This document shows, piece after piece, positions 9,011 to 17,845 of a DNA stretch of 64,000 nucleotides (position 1 is the stretch's first letter; every line of letters begins with the position of its first letter). Position numbers and translations under genes: made by a program. The notes under the pieces were generated by a model that was not told the origin of the DNA, ran no database searches, and worked only from the letters and a program-made list of their open reading frames with translations. The DNA comes from UBA2357 sp002344625 (GTDB lineage: Bacteria > Pseudomonadota > Gammaproteobacteria > Burkholderiales > Rhodocyclaceae), in the NCBI GenBank assembly GCA_937995335.1, contig CALKIH010000047.1:77692-141691 (forward strand). The letters are read 5' to 3'.

Positions 9011-10032
9011 TTCAGCTCCCTGGATGTTTTCCTGCGTGCATACCGCCAGGCTATGAACGTGAGCACGCTCAACGCGCCAGCCATAACGACCCCAATCAGA
9101 CGCCACTTCAACCACGTCATCGACTCACGCTGCGCGACGTTCTCTGGTGTTTCGAGAATCCGGATCGTTGGATGAACACCTGCGGCAACCCCTCCGAGTT
9201 GCTCGAGCGCTCGGTGCATATTGCCGAGCGACCGCACCAGCGGCGCCTGGTCGTATTCGAACACGTTGTTACCCCACCACATATACCACTCGGGCAAACC
9301 TCTGCGGTAATACTCGATGGCCTTCTCATCGAACCTGAATCCCGGGCGTGCACTCGGCTTGACCGGCACCAGTCGGACCGCCGTCCCATTCACGAGCGCA
9401 TCACGAAACGCCATGGCTGACAAGGGGTGTTCGTCGCCGTCGACGACATAGAAATTGTTATGTACATCGATCATGACCCAGCGCGCGTTACGACTGTCCC
9501 ATATCTCGTTGAAGATATGCCCGTGACCGCCGAAACCGTCAAATGAAAACGCCCATGGACGTGAAAAAATGCCGGCGGCGGTGGCAAGCCCGGTGAAACT
9601 GTCGGCGAAGTCGCCGCAATAGCCCTCGCCCTTGCCGGTGATGCGCAAATAGGTCTGTTCTAGGTCGTCCTGAATCGCGCCGCCGCTACGCCGGCCATCC
9701 ACCAGCAGGTGCTGACCGATCCTGAGGGCGCTCGCCCAGTCGTCATCGTCGACCCGCAGGGCATGCTTGGCAATTGCATCGGCGTAGAGTGGAATCGGCG
9801 CGGCAGTTTCGCGTGCAAAATCCGCCGGCATGCTCCCCGGTGACCATTCCGGGTTGGCGGGTTCGACGTCGAGCAACAAGGCATTGCGCATACGCACCAA
9901 CTCTGCCGAATTTCTGAGGTGCGGAACCAGGGATCCGGTGATGATGAGCGTGACAGCTGTGCAGACCCAGAAAGCCCACAGCCATCCCCGACCCGCCGCC
10001 GCCCGTCGCGGCGGCGCCTTGCCCAACGTCAC
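9007..10032 (-). CDS. membrane-anchored transglutaminase-like protein in EPS locus
   Basis: A protein of 341 residues with one N-terminal transmembrane segment (about 16-36) and one near the C-terminus (about 311-330). The domain between them has a transglutaminase/papain-like core: GEGYCGDFADSF (nucleophile Cys), FGGHGHIFNEIWD (His) and WVMIDVHNN (Asp), in the right order for a Cys-His-Asp triad. The start is GTG at 10032, overlapping the upstream algD stop as GTGA. With two anchors, the catalytic domain probably faces the periplasm. It could be an amidase, peptidase or cross-linking enzyme acting on glycan or its carrier proteins. I do not recognise a named family; such genes are not part of the core XrtA set. 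Confidence 0.7.
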   Translation of the reverse strand: MTLGKAPPRRAAAGRGWLWAFWVCTAVTLIITGSLVPHLRNSAELVRMRNALLLDVEPANPEWSPGSMPADFARETAAPIPLYADAIAKHALRVDDDDWASALRIGQHLLVDGRRSGGAIQDDLEQTYLRITGKGEGYCGDFADSFTGLATAAGIFSRPWAFSFDGFGGHGHIFNEIWDSRNARWVMIDVHNNFYVVDGDEHPLSAMAFRDALVNGTAVRLVPVKPSARPGFRFDEKAIEYYRRGLPEWYMWWGNNVFEYDQAPLVRSLGNMHRALEQLGGVAAGVHPTIRILETPENVAQRESMTWLKWRLIGVVMAGALSVLTFIAWRYARRKTSRELN

Positions 10033-11345
10033 CAGCAGAGCCCCTCGACCTGGGCCCGCAGCGACAACGCACCGGGTAGCCTCACCAGATCGAGAACACG
10101 CTGATCGGGTCGGGCGTGGGTGGCCAGCGCGTCGAAAATGCCCGCATTCGAGACGCCGACGATCAGCAACTCTGCGCCCGCGACAACGGCATCGAGATCA
10201 GGCGTAAGCAGCTCACCGATATGCGGCAACTGAGTCTCGATGAAACGCCGGTTCGCGCCCAGAAGGCGCGACAACTGCACATCCGGGTCATAGATCGCCA
10301 GTTGCACACCCTTGCCGATCAACTGCTCGGCAAGCACCACCAGCGGACTCTCGCGCAGATCGTCGGTGCCGGTCTTGAACGACAGCCCGAGCATGCCGAC
10401 CTTGCGACATCCGGACTCGAGGACTTTGGCGATCGCGCGGTCGATATGCTGACGGTTCGACTGAAGGATGCCGTTGAGCATCGGTAGCTCGACATCGTGC
10501 GTCTTGGCCAGGTAACTGGTCGCACGCAGGTCTTTGGGCAGGCACGAGCCGCCAAACGCGAAGCCGGGCTTCAGATATGCGGGTGAGATGTTGAGCTGAG
10601 TGTCCTGGCACACCAGATCCATGACCTCGAAAGCGTCCACGCCAAGCGCCTCGCACAATCGCGCCGTCTCGTTCGCGAACGTGATCTTGAGTGCGTGGAA
10701 ATTGTTGCAGCAGTACTTCATCATCTCGGCGGCGCGCACGGAGGTTTCGAGAAACCTGCACGGAAGATGCCCAAAGAGCTCGCGCAGGCGCTCCGTCGGG
10801 TAGGCATGGTTGGCCCCGACCACCGTAAACGGCGGCTTGTCGTAGTCGCGAATCGACGAACCTTCACGCAGGAACTCCGGCTGAAAGCACAGGTGAAAAC
10901 CTTCGCCGTCGCGCTTGCCCGACTCGGCCTCGATGATCGGCCGCAGGGTATCTTCGACGGTGCCGGGCACGAGCGTGGAACGGAACACCAGCACATGCGG
11001 TGCAGCCTTTTCGGCAATCGCCTTGCCCAGGTCGCGTGCCAGACGCAACACCGCGCCCTGGTCCTGGCTACCATTCGCAGCCGACGGCGTACCCACGCAG
11101 ATCAACGAGATTTCACTGTCGAGCACCGCCTGATGTACATCCGTGGTGACCGCGACCCGACCGCTCGCGGCCACGCTGGCCATGAGATCGACCATACCCT
11201 CTTCGACCACCGGAGTCGTCCCGGCACGAATGAGCTCGAGCTTGGCAGCGTCGATATCGACACCGATGACCTGATGACCGTCGCGCGCCAGGCAGGCGAG
11301 CGATACCGCCCCCACATAGCCCAAACCGAAAATGCTTATCTTCAT
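10029..11345 (-). CDS. algD: GDP-mannose 6-dehydrogenase (AlgD-type)
   Basis: A 438-residue nucleotide-sugar dehydrogenase that oxidises a sugar C6 to the acid in two NAD-dependent steps. It starts MKISIFGLGYVGAVS (Rossmann loop) and has CVGTPS, RSTLVPGT, PEFLREGSSI and the catalytic GGSCLPKD with Cys268, the same number as recalled for Pseudomonas aeruginosa AlgD. LGLSFKTGTDDLRESPLV and the C-terminal QVEGLCW also match AlgD better than UDP-glucose dehydrogenases. The expected product is GDP-mannuronate. It overlaps both neighbours by 4 bp. UDP-glucose dehydrogenase is the alternative, but the residue-by-residue resemblance favours AlgD. This implies uronic acid in the polymer. Confidence 0.82.
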   Translation of the reverse strand: MKISIFGLGYVGAVSLACLARDGHQVIGVDIDAAKLELIRAGTTPVVEEGMVDLMASVAASGRVAVTTDVHQAVLDSEISLICVGTPSAANGSQDQGAVLRLARDLGKAIAEKAAPHVLVFRSTLVPGTVEDTLRPIIEAESGKRDGEGFHLCFQPEFLREGSSIRDYDKPPFTVVGANHAYPTERLRELFGHLPCRFLETSVRAAEMMKYCCNNFHALKITFANETARLCEALGVDAFEVMDLVCQDTQLNISPAYLKPGFAFGGSCLPKDLRATSYLAKTHDVELPMLNGILQSNRQHIDRAIAKVLESGCRKVGMLGLSFKTGTDDLRESPLVVLAEQLIGKGVQLAIYDPDVQLSRLLGANRRFIETQLPHIGELLTPDLDAVVAGAELLIVGVSNAGIFDALATHARPDQRVLDLVRLPGALSLRAQVEGLCW

Positions 11346-12553
11346 TGGCTTGCTTCCTTGTTTCCGTGAAATTCGTTCAGGCAGCGCGCGACGATACCAT
11401 CGAGCCGCGCCATCGAATGCGGCCAGGCGTGGTGCGAAAGCATGCGAGCGCGCCCTGCTTGTGCCAGACGCTCACGCTCCGCAGGCTGTTCGACGATGCG
11501 CAAGAGGGCCTCAGCGTACTCCGATGGCGTCGAGGCGACGAGGAAATGTTCCTCGCTCAGCGCGTCGACACCGCCGGCGGCGATGGCGCTCGAAACCACT
11601 GGCACACCCATGGCCATGGCTTCGAGGATCTTGTTCTGAGTGCCACGCGCGATATTGAGCGGAGCCACCATGGCGGCAGAGCGGAGAATATAGGGCCGCA
11701 CGTCCGGCACCGACCCCGTCACCGTGACACCGGGCAATTCACCCAGTTTTTTCACCGCGGGTATCGGATCGGCTCCAACGATCAGGAGCTTCATCTCGGG
11801 CCTGCGCGCCCTCAGCAGCGGCCAGGTATGTTCGCAGAACCCGAACATTGCCTCCTGATTGGGGTAATAATCCATGCGTCCGATGAAGCTGATCGTGTCC
11901 GCATCATAACCCTCGCCATCGGGCTTGAAAAAACCCGCGTCGACCCCGTTCGGGAACCAGTCCGTAGCCACGCCGGTGCCGTAGGATTCGAGGGTTTCCC
12001 ATTCGGCGCGGGTCGTGGCGGTACACAGGTCGAAGAGGCGCGCGAGCCGTTTTTCTTCGCGCAACATCTTGGTGCCCTCCAGCCAATAACCCAGCTTGAT
12101 GGGTAGCGGCTTGTAGTGCACGTATTCGAGCCACTTCTGCGAATCCATGTCGCCGAAATCGAGAATCTTGGGGATTCCACGCACATGGCTCACATACTGC
12201 GCCACCGACGAGCAATGCACGAAGATCAGGTCGAACTGCTGCTGACGCAGTAACCCGTCGAGCTTGCGCGCAAGCTCGGGCGAATAGAAGTAGCCCATCG
12301 ACGACGGCACGGTAGTCGGTAACCGCGCCACCATGCGCAGGGTCTGCACTGGATTCGATACTTGCGCCATCTCGAAGCGGGCGCAGTGGGGGGCGATTCC
12401 CCGTCCCTCTTCCGCTTCTTCCGGCGAACGGGCGAGCGAACAAACAGTGACCTCGTGACGCTGCGACAAGTGCCGAATCATGTTGAATGGGCGGATTTTG
12501 CCTCCGCGCTTGGGCGGAAACGGAAAGCGGTGGCAAACGTAGAGAATATTCAT
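11342..12553 (-). CDS. XrtA/PEP-CTERM-system glycosyltransferase (TIGR03087-type)
   Basis: A GT-B glycosyltransferase of 403 residues. It opens MNILYVCHRFPFPPKRGGKIRPF, the signature start of the glycosyltransferase group restricted to exosortase A loci. Further family features are ILDFGDMDSQKW, WFPNGVDAGFF, SFIGRMDYYPN and the donor motif ARGTQNKILEAMAMGVPVVSS. It transfers a sugar on the cytoplasmic side during repeat-unit assembly. Both ends overlap neighbours by 4 bp (ATGA), which ties it to algD downstream and the amidotransferase upstream. Sugar specificity is not readable; closeness to algD makes a uronic acid donor possible. Confidence 0.9.
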   Translation of the reverse strand: MNILYVCHRFPFPPKRGGKIRPFNMIRHLSQRHEVTVCSLARSPEEAEEGRGIAPHCARFEMAQVSNPVQTLRMVARLPTTVPSSMGYFYSPELARKLDGLLRQQQFDLIFVHCSSVAQYVSHVRGIPKILDFGDMDSQKWLEYVHYKPLPIKLGYWLEGTKMLREEKRLARLFDLCTATTRAEWETLESYGTGVATDWFPNGVDAGFFKPDGEGYDADTISFIGRMDYYPNQEAMFGFCEHTWPLLRARRPEMKLLIVGADPIPAVKKLGELPGVTVTGSVPDVRPYILRSAAMVAPLNIARGTQNKILEAMAMGVPVVSSAIAAGGVDALSEEHFLVASTPSEYAEALLRIVEQPAERERLAQAGRARMLSHHAWPHSMARLDGIVARCLNEFHGNKEASQ

Positions 12554-14478
12554 ACGAGGTAGCTTTTGAGTTCCGCCGTGACATCGTCCGGCGAGTGCCG
12601 GTCGAGATACAGGCGGCTCCAGATTTCGAGGTTCATGAGCGCAAGCAGCGCATCAGTGCCGTCGATGCGCGCGGCTTCGTGATCGGCGACCAGGCGCGCG
12701 ACCACCGCGGGATCGAACAAGCCACGATCGCGAACCACGTCGGCCGCCAGCAGGCGGCGCAGAACGGGGGCGAGCTCGCGTTTCAGCCAGGCCCCCATCG
12801 GCGTACCGAAGCCACGCTTCTTGCGATCGAGAATGTCAGGCGGCAAAACATCGGCGAGTGCGTCCTTCATCAGATGCTTGAGGCGGCCATTCCTGACCTT
12901 CAGTGCTTGCGGGATCGTCGCGGCGAGCTCGACCAGTTCGCGGTCGAGCAGCGGCACCCGGCATTCGAGCGACACGGCCATGCTCATCTTGTCGGTCAGC
13001 AGCAGCAAGTCGTCGGGCAGCTGGGTTTCGGCGTCGACCGCGAACATGCGGTTGAGCTCGTCCTCATGCCCAGCCGCGGCAAACGCGGCGGCAAGCGCAT
13101 CGCTGCTGCCACCTGCGCCGCGGGTGAGTTCGCGCACCGTGGCGCGGTCGAGTACCTGCAAATAGTGGCGGTAGCGCTCATCCGGCGTGAGTTCGGCCGA
13201 CGCTAGCAAGCCGCGCGCCAGTCGCAGTGTATTCAAGAAACTCGAGTGCCGGTCGCTCGGCAGGCGCGCGACCGCACTCGACATCAGCTTGCGCGACCAG
13301 CGCGGCAGGCGCTGCAGCTTGTGCACATAGTGCCCCCCCAGATAACGACGGTAGCCACCAAAGAGTTCGTCGCCACCCACACCCGAGAGAATCACCTTTA
13401 CATCCTGGCGCGCAAACTCCGACACCAGGAATGTCGTGATGAAGGCCGAATCGGACACCGGCTCGTCCATGTGCCACAGCAGCTTGGGCAACAACCCCAC
13501 GACATCGGGCTTGACCACGATTTCGCGATGTTCGGTACCGAACAAGGTTGCCACCTGGCGTGCATAGGGCAGTTCATTGTAGAGCTGCTCGGCCTCACCG
13601 CCTTCGAACCCGATTGCATACGTGCGGATTGGATGCGGCGAGTGCTTGGCCATGAACGCCACCACTGCGCTCGAATCGACTCCACCCGACAAAAACGCGC
13701 CAATCGGTACGTCGCTGACCATCTGGCGCTGTACGGCGGACTCCATGCCGGCGCGAATCCGCCGGACCCAATCGGCCTCGGATCGCGTGCGATCGATATT
13801 GGCCGGCAAGCGCCAGTAGCGCCACTCGCGCACTTCGCCATTTTCGATGGCCAGCAAAGTTGCCGGCGGGAGCTTGCGAATGCCGCTGAACATCGAGTGC
13901 GGGGCCGGCACATAGCCCAGGTGCAGATAGTCGCCCAGCACTTCGCGATCGAGTGCGGTACGCATGCCCGGCAACTCGAGCAGGGCCTTCGCTTCGGTCG
14001 CGAATCCGAGCAAGCTGGCCGACCGATGAACGTAGAGCGGCTTGACCCCGAGATGATCGCGCCCGATCAACAAGCGATTGCGCCGCGCATCCCATAGCGC
14101 AAAGTTGAACATGCCGTCGAGGCGATGGACAAACTCGTCACCCAACTCGTCATACAGATGCAGCAACACCTCGCTGTCGGAGCCGGTCTTGAAGCGATAG
14201 CCACGCCCCTGCAACTCGGTGCGCAATTCGCGGAAATTGTATATCTCGCCATTGCACACGACCCACAGACTGTCATCGGCGTTGGATATCGGCTGGTGCC
14301 CCCCGGCCAGATCGATGATCGACAGCCGGCGCATGGCAATGCCACAACGTCCGTTCTGCCCGATATGCTGACCCTCATCATCGGGACCACGATGGCGGGT
14401 GACGTTACCCATCGCGGTCAGTTGAGCCGGATCGACCCCTTGCCCGTCGAAACGATAGATGCCGTGAATGCCGCACAT
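12550..14478 (-). CDS. asnB: asparagine synthase-like amidotransferase (class II glutamine-dependent)
   Basis: A 642-residue protein starting MCGIHGIYRF at ATG 14478; Cys2 is the N-terminal glutaminase nucleophile. The N-domain has RHRGPDDEG, RRLSIIDLAGGHQP and CNGEIYNF. The C-domain has the PP-loop SGGVDSSAVVAF and the later SGVGGDELFGGYRRY and DKMSMAVSLECRVPLLD motifs. It transfers ammonia from glutamine to an ATP-activated carboxylate. In polysaccharide loci such proteins often amidate uronic acids rather than make asparagine, which fits the nearby algD; this is inference. It follows a glycosyltransferase by 4 nt and overlaps the next one by 4 bp. It is distinct in sequence from the second copy at 15.9-17.8 kb. 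Confidence 0.88.
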   Translation of the reverse strand: MCGIHGIYRFDGQGVDPAQLTAMGNVTRHRGPDDEGQHIGQNGRCGIAMRRLSIIDLAGGHQPISNADDSLWVVCNGEIYNFRELRTELQGRGYRFKTGSDSEVLLHLYDELGDEFVHRLDGMFNFALWDARRNRLLIGRDHLGVKPLYVHRSASLLGFATEAKALLELPGMRTALDREVLGDYLHLGYVPAPHSMFSGIRKLPPATLLAIENGEVREWRYWRLPANIDRTRSEADWVRRIRAGMESAVQRQMVSDVPIGAFLSGGVDSSAVVAFMAKHSPHPIRTYAIGFEGGEAEQLYNELPYARQVATLFGTEHREIVVKPDVVGLLPKLLWHMDEPVSDSAFITTFLVSEFARQDVKVILSGVGGDELFGGYRRYLGGHYVHKLQRLPRWSRKLMSSAVARLPSDRHSSFLNTLRLARGLLASAELTPDERYRHYLQVLDRATVRELTRGAGGSSDALAAAFAAAGHEDELNRMFAVDAETQLPDDLLLLTDKMSMAVSLECRVPLLDRELVELAATIPQALKVRNGRLKHLMKDALADVLPPDILDRKKRGFGTPMGAWLKRELAPVLRRLLAADVVRDRGLFDPAVVARLVADHEAARIDGTDALLALMNLEIWSRLYLDRHSPDDVTAELKSYLV

Positions 14479-14482
14479 GAAC

Positions 14483-15697
14483 TTACTTTGCCTCGGCAAG
14501 GGCCGCTTCGCGACCACGGGTTGCAAGCGCACGTCGATATACTTCACGATAGCGTGCCACGCTGTTGGACCAGGTTCGCTCGCGCTCGACAAAGGCGCGC
14601 GCCTTCGAGCGCACACTTGGCCACAATTCACGATGATCCAGCAGATGAGCGATCTTCGCGGCTAGCGCATCGACGCTACCGGCCTTGAACAGGAAACCCG
14701 TTTCGCCCTCGGCAACAAGCTCGCGATGCCCGCCAACGTCGGAAGCCACGAACATGCGCCCTTGCGCCATTGCCTCCAGGGGCTTGAGCGGCGTGACGAG
14801 TTCGGTGAGCCGGATCGGCAGTCGCGGATAGGCAAGCACATCGATCAATTCGTAGTATTTCTGCACCCGGTTGTGCGGCACCCTGCCGGTGAAAACAACC
14901 CTGTCCGCTACACCGGCAGCGCTGGCCTGACGGCGCAAGGCTGCCTCCTGGACACCCCCGCCTACCAGCAGCAAACGGATGTCCGGGTAGCGCCCGACCA
15001 ATTTCACCAGCGCCGCCACCAGCAGGTCCAACCCCTCGTAGCCATAAAATGACCCGGCGAAGCCGAGCACGGTCTTGCCATCCAGCCCCAGCTCCGCCCG
15101 CAGGGCGGGATCAGGTTCGGCCCCGAACTGAAATGCATTGGCATCGACCGCATTGGGAATCACCGTGATCCTGTCCGCCGGCACGCCACGCACCATGATG
15201 TCGCCGCGCAATCCCTCGCAAATCGTCGTGATCTGGTCGGCACGATGCAAGGCGAAGCTCTCGAGCGCGCGCGAAACCCGGTATCTCACGCTGCCTTCGG
15301 TCGTGGTGCCGTGGTCGACCGCCGCATCCTCCCAAGAGGCACGCATCTCGTAGACCACCGGCAGCTTGCGCCGCCGCCCCACCCACAAACTGGGTAGCGC
15401 ATTGAGAACCGGCGAGTGGGCGTGGATGATATCGGGATTCAACTGTGACACCAGCGCATCGATGCGCTTGGCGGTGAGCTGCATCTGGCCGACCAAGCCC
15501 GTCCCTTCGGGCGCTGGCGTGCGATAAAAGCGCAGCCCATCAGCTTCTTCGTCCGCCGCCGCGCCCCCTTGCTTGGGTGTGGTGAGATGAAAGGTCTCCC
15601 ATCCCAGCGCATGCTGCTCGCGCAGAATCGCCGCAGTACGGAAGGTATAGCCGCTATGCAGAGGCAGGGAATGATCTAGGATATGGAGGATGCGCAT
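14483..15697 (-). CDS. XrtA/PEP-CTERM-system glycosyltransferase (TIGR04063-type)
   Basis: A GT-B glycosyltransferase of 404 residues starting at ATG 15697 (MRILHILDHSLPLHSGYTFRT), an opening typical of a glycosyltransferase group found with exosortase A. The extra upstream codons to 15763 lack a ribosome site and do not resemble the family. Other motifs are VIPNAVDANAF, GFAGSFYGYEGLDLL and KPLEAMAQGRMFVASDVGGHRELV, the nucleotide-sugar site. It sits between the two amidotransferase genes, with a 154-bp gap upstream that may hold an internal promoter. The role is cytoplasmic assembly of the repeat unit, with unknown donor. Confidence 0.88.
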   Translation of the reverse strand: MRILHILDHSLPLHSGYTFRTAAILREQHALGWETFHLTTPKQGGAAADEEADGLRFYRTPAPEGTGLVGQMQLTAKRIDALVSQLNPDIIHAHSPVLNALPSLWVGRRRKLPVVYEMRASWEDAAVDHGTTTEGSVRYRVSRALESFALHRADQITTICEGLRGDIMVRGVPADRITVIPNAVDANAFQFGAEPDPALRAELGLDGKTVLGFAGSFYGYEGLDLLVAALVKLVGRYPDIRLLLVGGGVQEAALRRQASAAGVADRVVFTGRVPHNRVQKYYELIDVLAYPRLPIRLTELVTPLKPLEAMAQGRMFVASDVGGHRELVAEGETGFLFKAGSVDALAAKIAHLLDHRELWPSVRSKARAFVERERTWSNSVARYREVYRRALATRGREAALAEAK

Positions 15698-15851
15698 CGT
15701 TACTCTGAAGATGTTCCACAACAACGACCTGGTCAAGCCGGGAATCGCCACGAACAAGCGCAATGCTTGGCTCGCAGCATTAGATCCGTCTCATGGAACC
15801 CCAAATCATTCGTTTGGCCATGACCTTGACTCGTCGCATGCTCGCGCGCAT

Positions 15852-17783
15852 TCACGCGGCCGCCACCAATGGTGAAGATCTGCGATCGGCAGACGCGCCG
15901 ATATTGCGCAGGAATGCCTCGAACATCAACACCGTCCATAGCGGCGCGCTGTAATCACGTGCGCCGGACTGGTGGGCATCGAGCAGGTGACGCAAGTAGT
16001 CCTGGTTGAAAATACCCGTGGCAGCCAGCGTCTCACCCAACATCGCTTCGCGAACCCTGTCCTTGAGGGGACCGCGAAACCAACGCGCAAGCGGCACCGA
16101 GAACCCCATCTTCGGTCGGTACAGCACGTCGTCAGGCAATAGCGGCTCCATGGCCTTCTTGAACAGGTATTTGCCTTCCTGGCCCTTGATCTTGAGCCCC
16201 GACGGCAGGGTCGCGAGCCATTCGACCAGTTCGTGATCCATCAGCGGCTCACGCACCTCGAGGGAGTGCGCCATGCTGGCGCGGTCCACCTTGGTATTGA
16301 TGTCACCCACGAGATAGGTCTTAAGATCGAGGTACTGGATCAGCGCCAATGGATCGTCGGTATGCGCATTCGCCGCATGGCGACGAAATACCTCGATCGC
16401 GTCGTAGCCGCCCAACTGGCGCTGGAACCCATCGGAGAAGAGTCGGCTGCGCATGTCACCGCGCAGAATCGACACCGAATGGAAGTAGGCCTCGACAGAA
16501 TCGCGCGCCAAGGCCTGAAAGGTGGTCTTTGCGCGGAACACACGCGGCGCCCAGTCGGCCTTCGGATACATCCGCCCCAAGAGACCGAACACCGGCCGGC
16601 GCACACCATGTGGCATCGCGCTGCGCATCCGTTCTTCCATCAGGTGCATGCGGTAGCGACGATACCCGCCAAAACTTTCGTCACCACCGTCACCGGACAG
16701 CGCCACGGTCACATGCTTGCGTGCAAGCTGGCAGACCCGGTAGGTCGGAATCGATGAGCTATCGGCATAGGGTTCGTCATAGAGTGCCGCGAGCGTGTCG
16801 ATGAGATCGAAATCATCGGATTTGACCGTCTCGACGAAGTGTCTGGTTCGATAACGGTCCGCAACCATCTGAGCGAACGCGGACTCATTGAAGGCAGGAT
16901 CGTCGAACGCGATCGAGCACGTGTTGACTGGCTCGTCGGTCAGACCTGCCATGGTCGCCACCACGGCGCTCGAGTCCACGCCCCCCGACAGGAAGGCCCC
17001 CAATGGCACTTCCGCAATCATCCGCAGGCGCACCGATTCGCGCAGACGCTCGTTCAACTCCGCGGTCGCATCGGCGAACGACACCGCGTTGTCGAGGCTG
17101 AAACGCACGTCCCAGTAGATCCGCGGTGGCGGTACCGGCCGGCCACGCCGGACGCACAGGGACTCTCCCGGCTGGAGCTTGCGCGCGCCCTTGAAAATGG
17201 TGCGTGGCTCGGCGACGTAACCCAGGGCGAAATACTCTTCCACCGCATGGGGGTCGATGCTCCGATCAAGCCCCGGATGCTGCATCAAGACCTTTAGTTC
17301 GGAGCCAAAAAGCAAAGTGCCATCATCGAGCAAAGCGTAATGAAGTGGCTTGACCCCGAGGCGATCGCGCGCCATGAACAGCGTCTGCTGATTGCGATCC
17401 CAGAGCGCAAACGCGAACATGCCGCGAAAACGCTTTACGCACTCCTCGCCCCAGGCCTCCCACGCGTGGACGATGACTTCGGTATCGCTGCGGGTGTGAA
17501 ACACGTGCCCGAGGGCTTCGAGTTCCGGAACGAGCGCCTGATAGTTGTAGATTTCGCCATTGAACACAACGGCTACCGACCCATCCTCATTGAACAGGGG
17601 TTGCTGCCCGGTGGAGAGATCGATGATGGAAAGGCGGCGATGACCAAACGCGACCCCCGCTTCGAGATAAAGATCCCCCTCGTCCGGACCTCGGTGAAAC
17701 TGGATGTCGTTCATCCGCTGCATCAACGCGCGATCGAACCCGCGCTGGCCGCGAGTATCGAACATTCCGGCAATTCCGCACAT
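15852..17783 (-). CDS. XrtA/PEP-CTERM-system amidotransferase (TIGR03108-type, asparagine synthase-like)
   Basis: A 643-residue class II amidotransferase beginning MCGIAGMFDTRG; Cys2 is the glutaminase nucleophile. RRLSIIDLSTGQQP and FNGEIYNYQ mark the glutaminase domain. SGGVDSSAVVATMAG is the PP-loop, and SGDGGDESFGGYRRY and DRASMAHSLEVREPLMDHELVEW the synthetase core. This is the form found next to XrtA and the TIGR03088 glycosyltransferase in most exosortase A loci, as here. The presumed job is amidation of a sugar acid or of a carrier-linked precursor. The downstream gene is 154 bp away and the upstream one 62 bp away. With the second copy the locus has two, which suggests two amidation targets. 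Confidence 0.92.
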   Translation of the reverse strand: MCGIAGMFDTRGQRGFDRALMQRMNDIQFHRGPDEGDLYLEAGVAFGHRRLSIIDLSTGQQPLFNEDGSVAVVFNGEIYNYQALVPELEALGHVFHTRSDTEVIVHAWEAWGEECVKRFRGMFAFALWDRNQQTLFMARDRLGVKPLHYALLDDGTLLFGSELKVLMQHPGLDRSIDPHAVEEYFALGYVAEPRTIFKGARKLQPGESLCVRRGRPVPPPRIYWDVRFSLDNAVSFADATAELNERLRESVRLRMIAEVPLGAFLSGGVDSSAVVATMAGLTDEPVNTCSIAFDDPAFNESAFAQMVADRYRTRHFVETVKSDDFDLIDTLAALYDEPYADSSSIPTYRVCQLARKHVTVALSGDGGDESFGGYRRYRMHLMEERMRSAMPHGVRRPVFGLLGRMYPKADWAPRVFRAKTTFQALARDSVEAYFHSVSILRGDMRSRLFSDGFQRQLGGYDAIEVFRRHAANAHTDDPLALIQYLDLKTYLVGDINTKVDRASMAHSLEVREPLMDHELVEWLATLPSGLKIKGQEGKYLFKKAMEPLLPDDVLYRPKMGFSVPLARWFRGPLKDRVREAMLGETLAATGIFNQDYLRHLLDAHQSGARDYSAPLWTVLMFEAFLRNIGASADRRSSPLVAAA

Positions 17784-17845
17784 CGATACTTACCCCTTAC
17801 GACCGACGTTCGGAATCAAACGCGCCGACAAAAAACCTTCACTCA

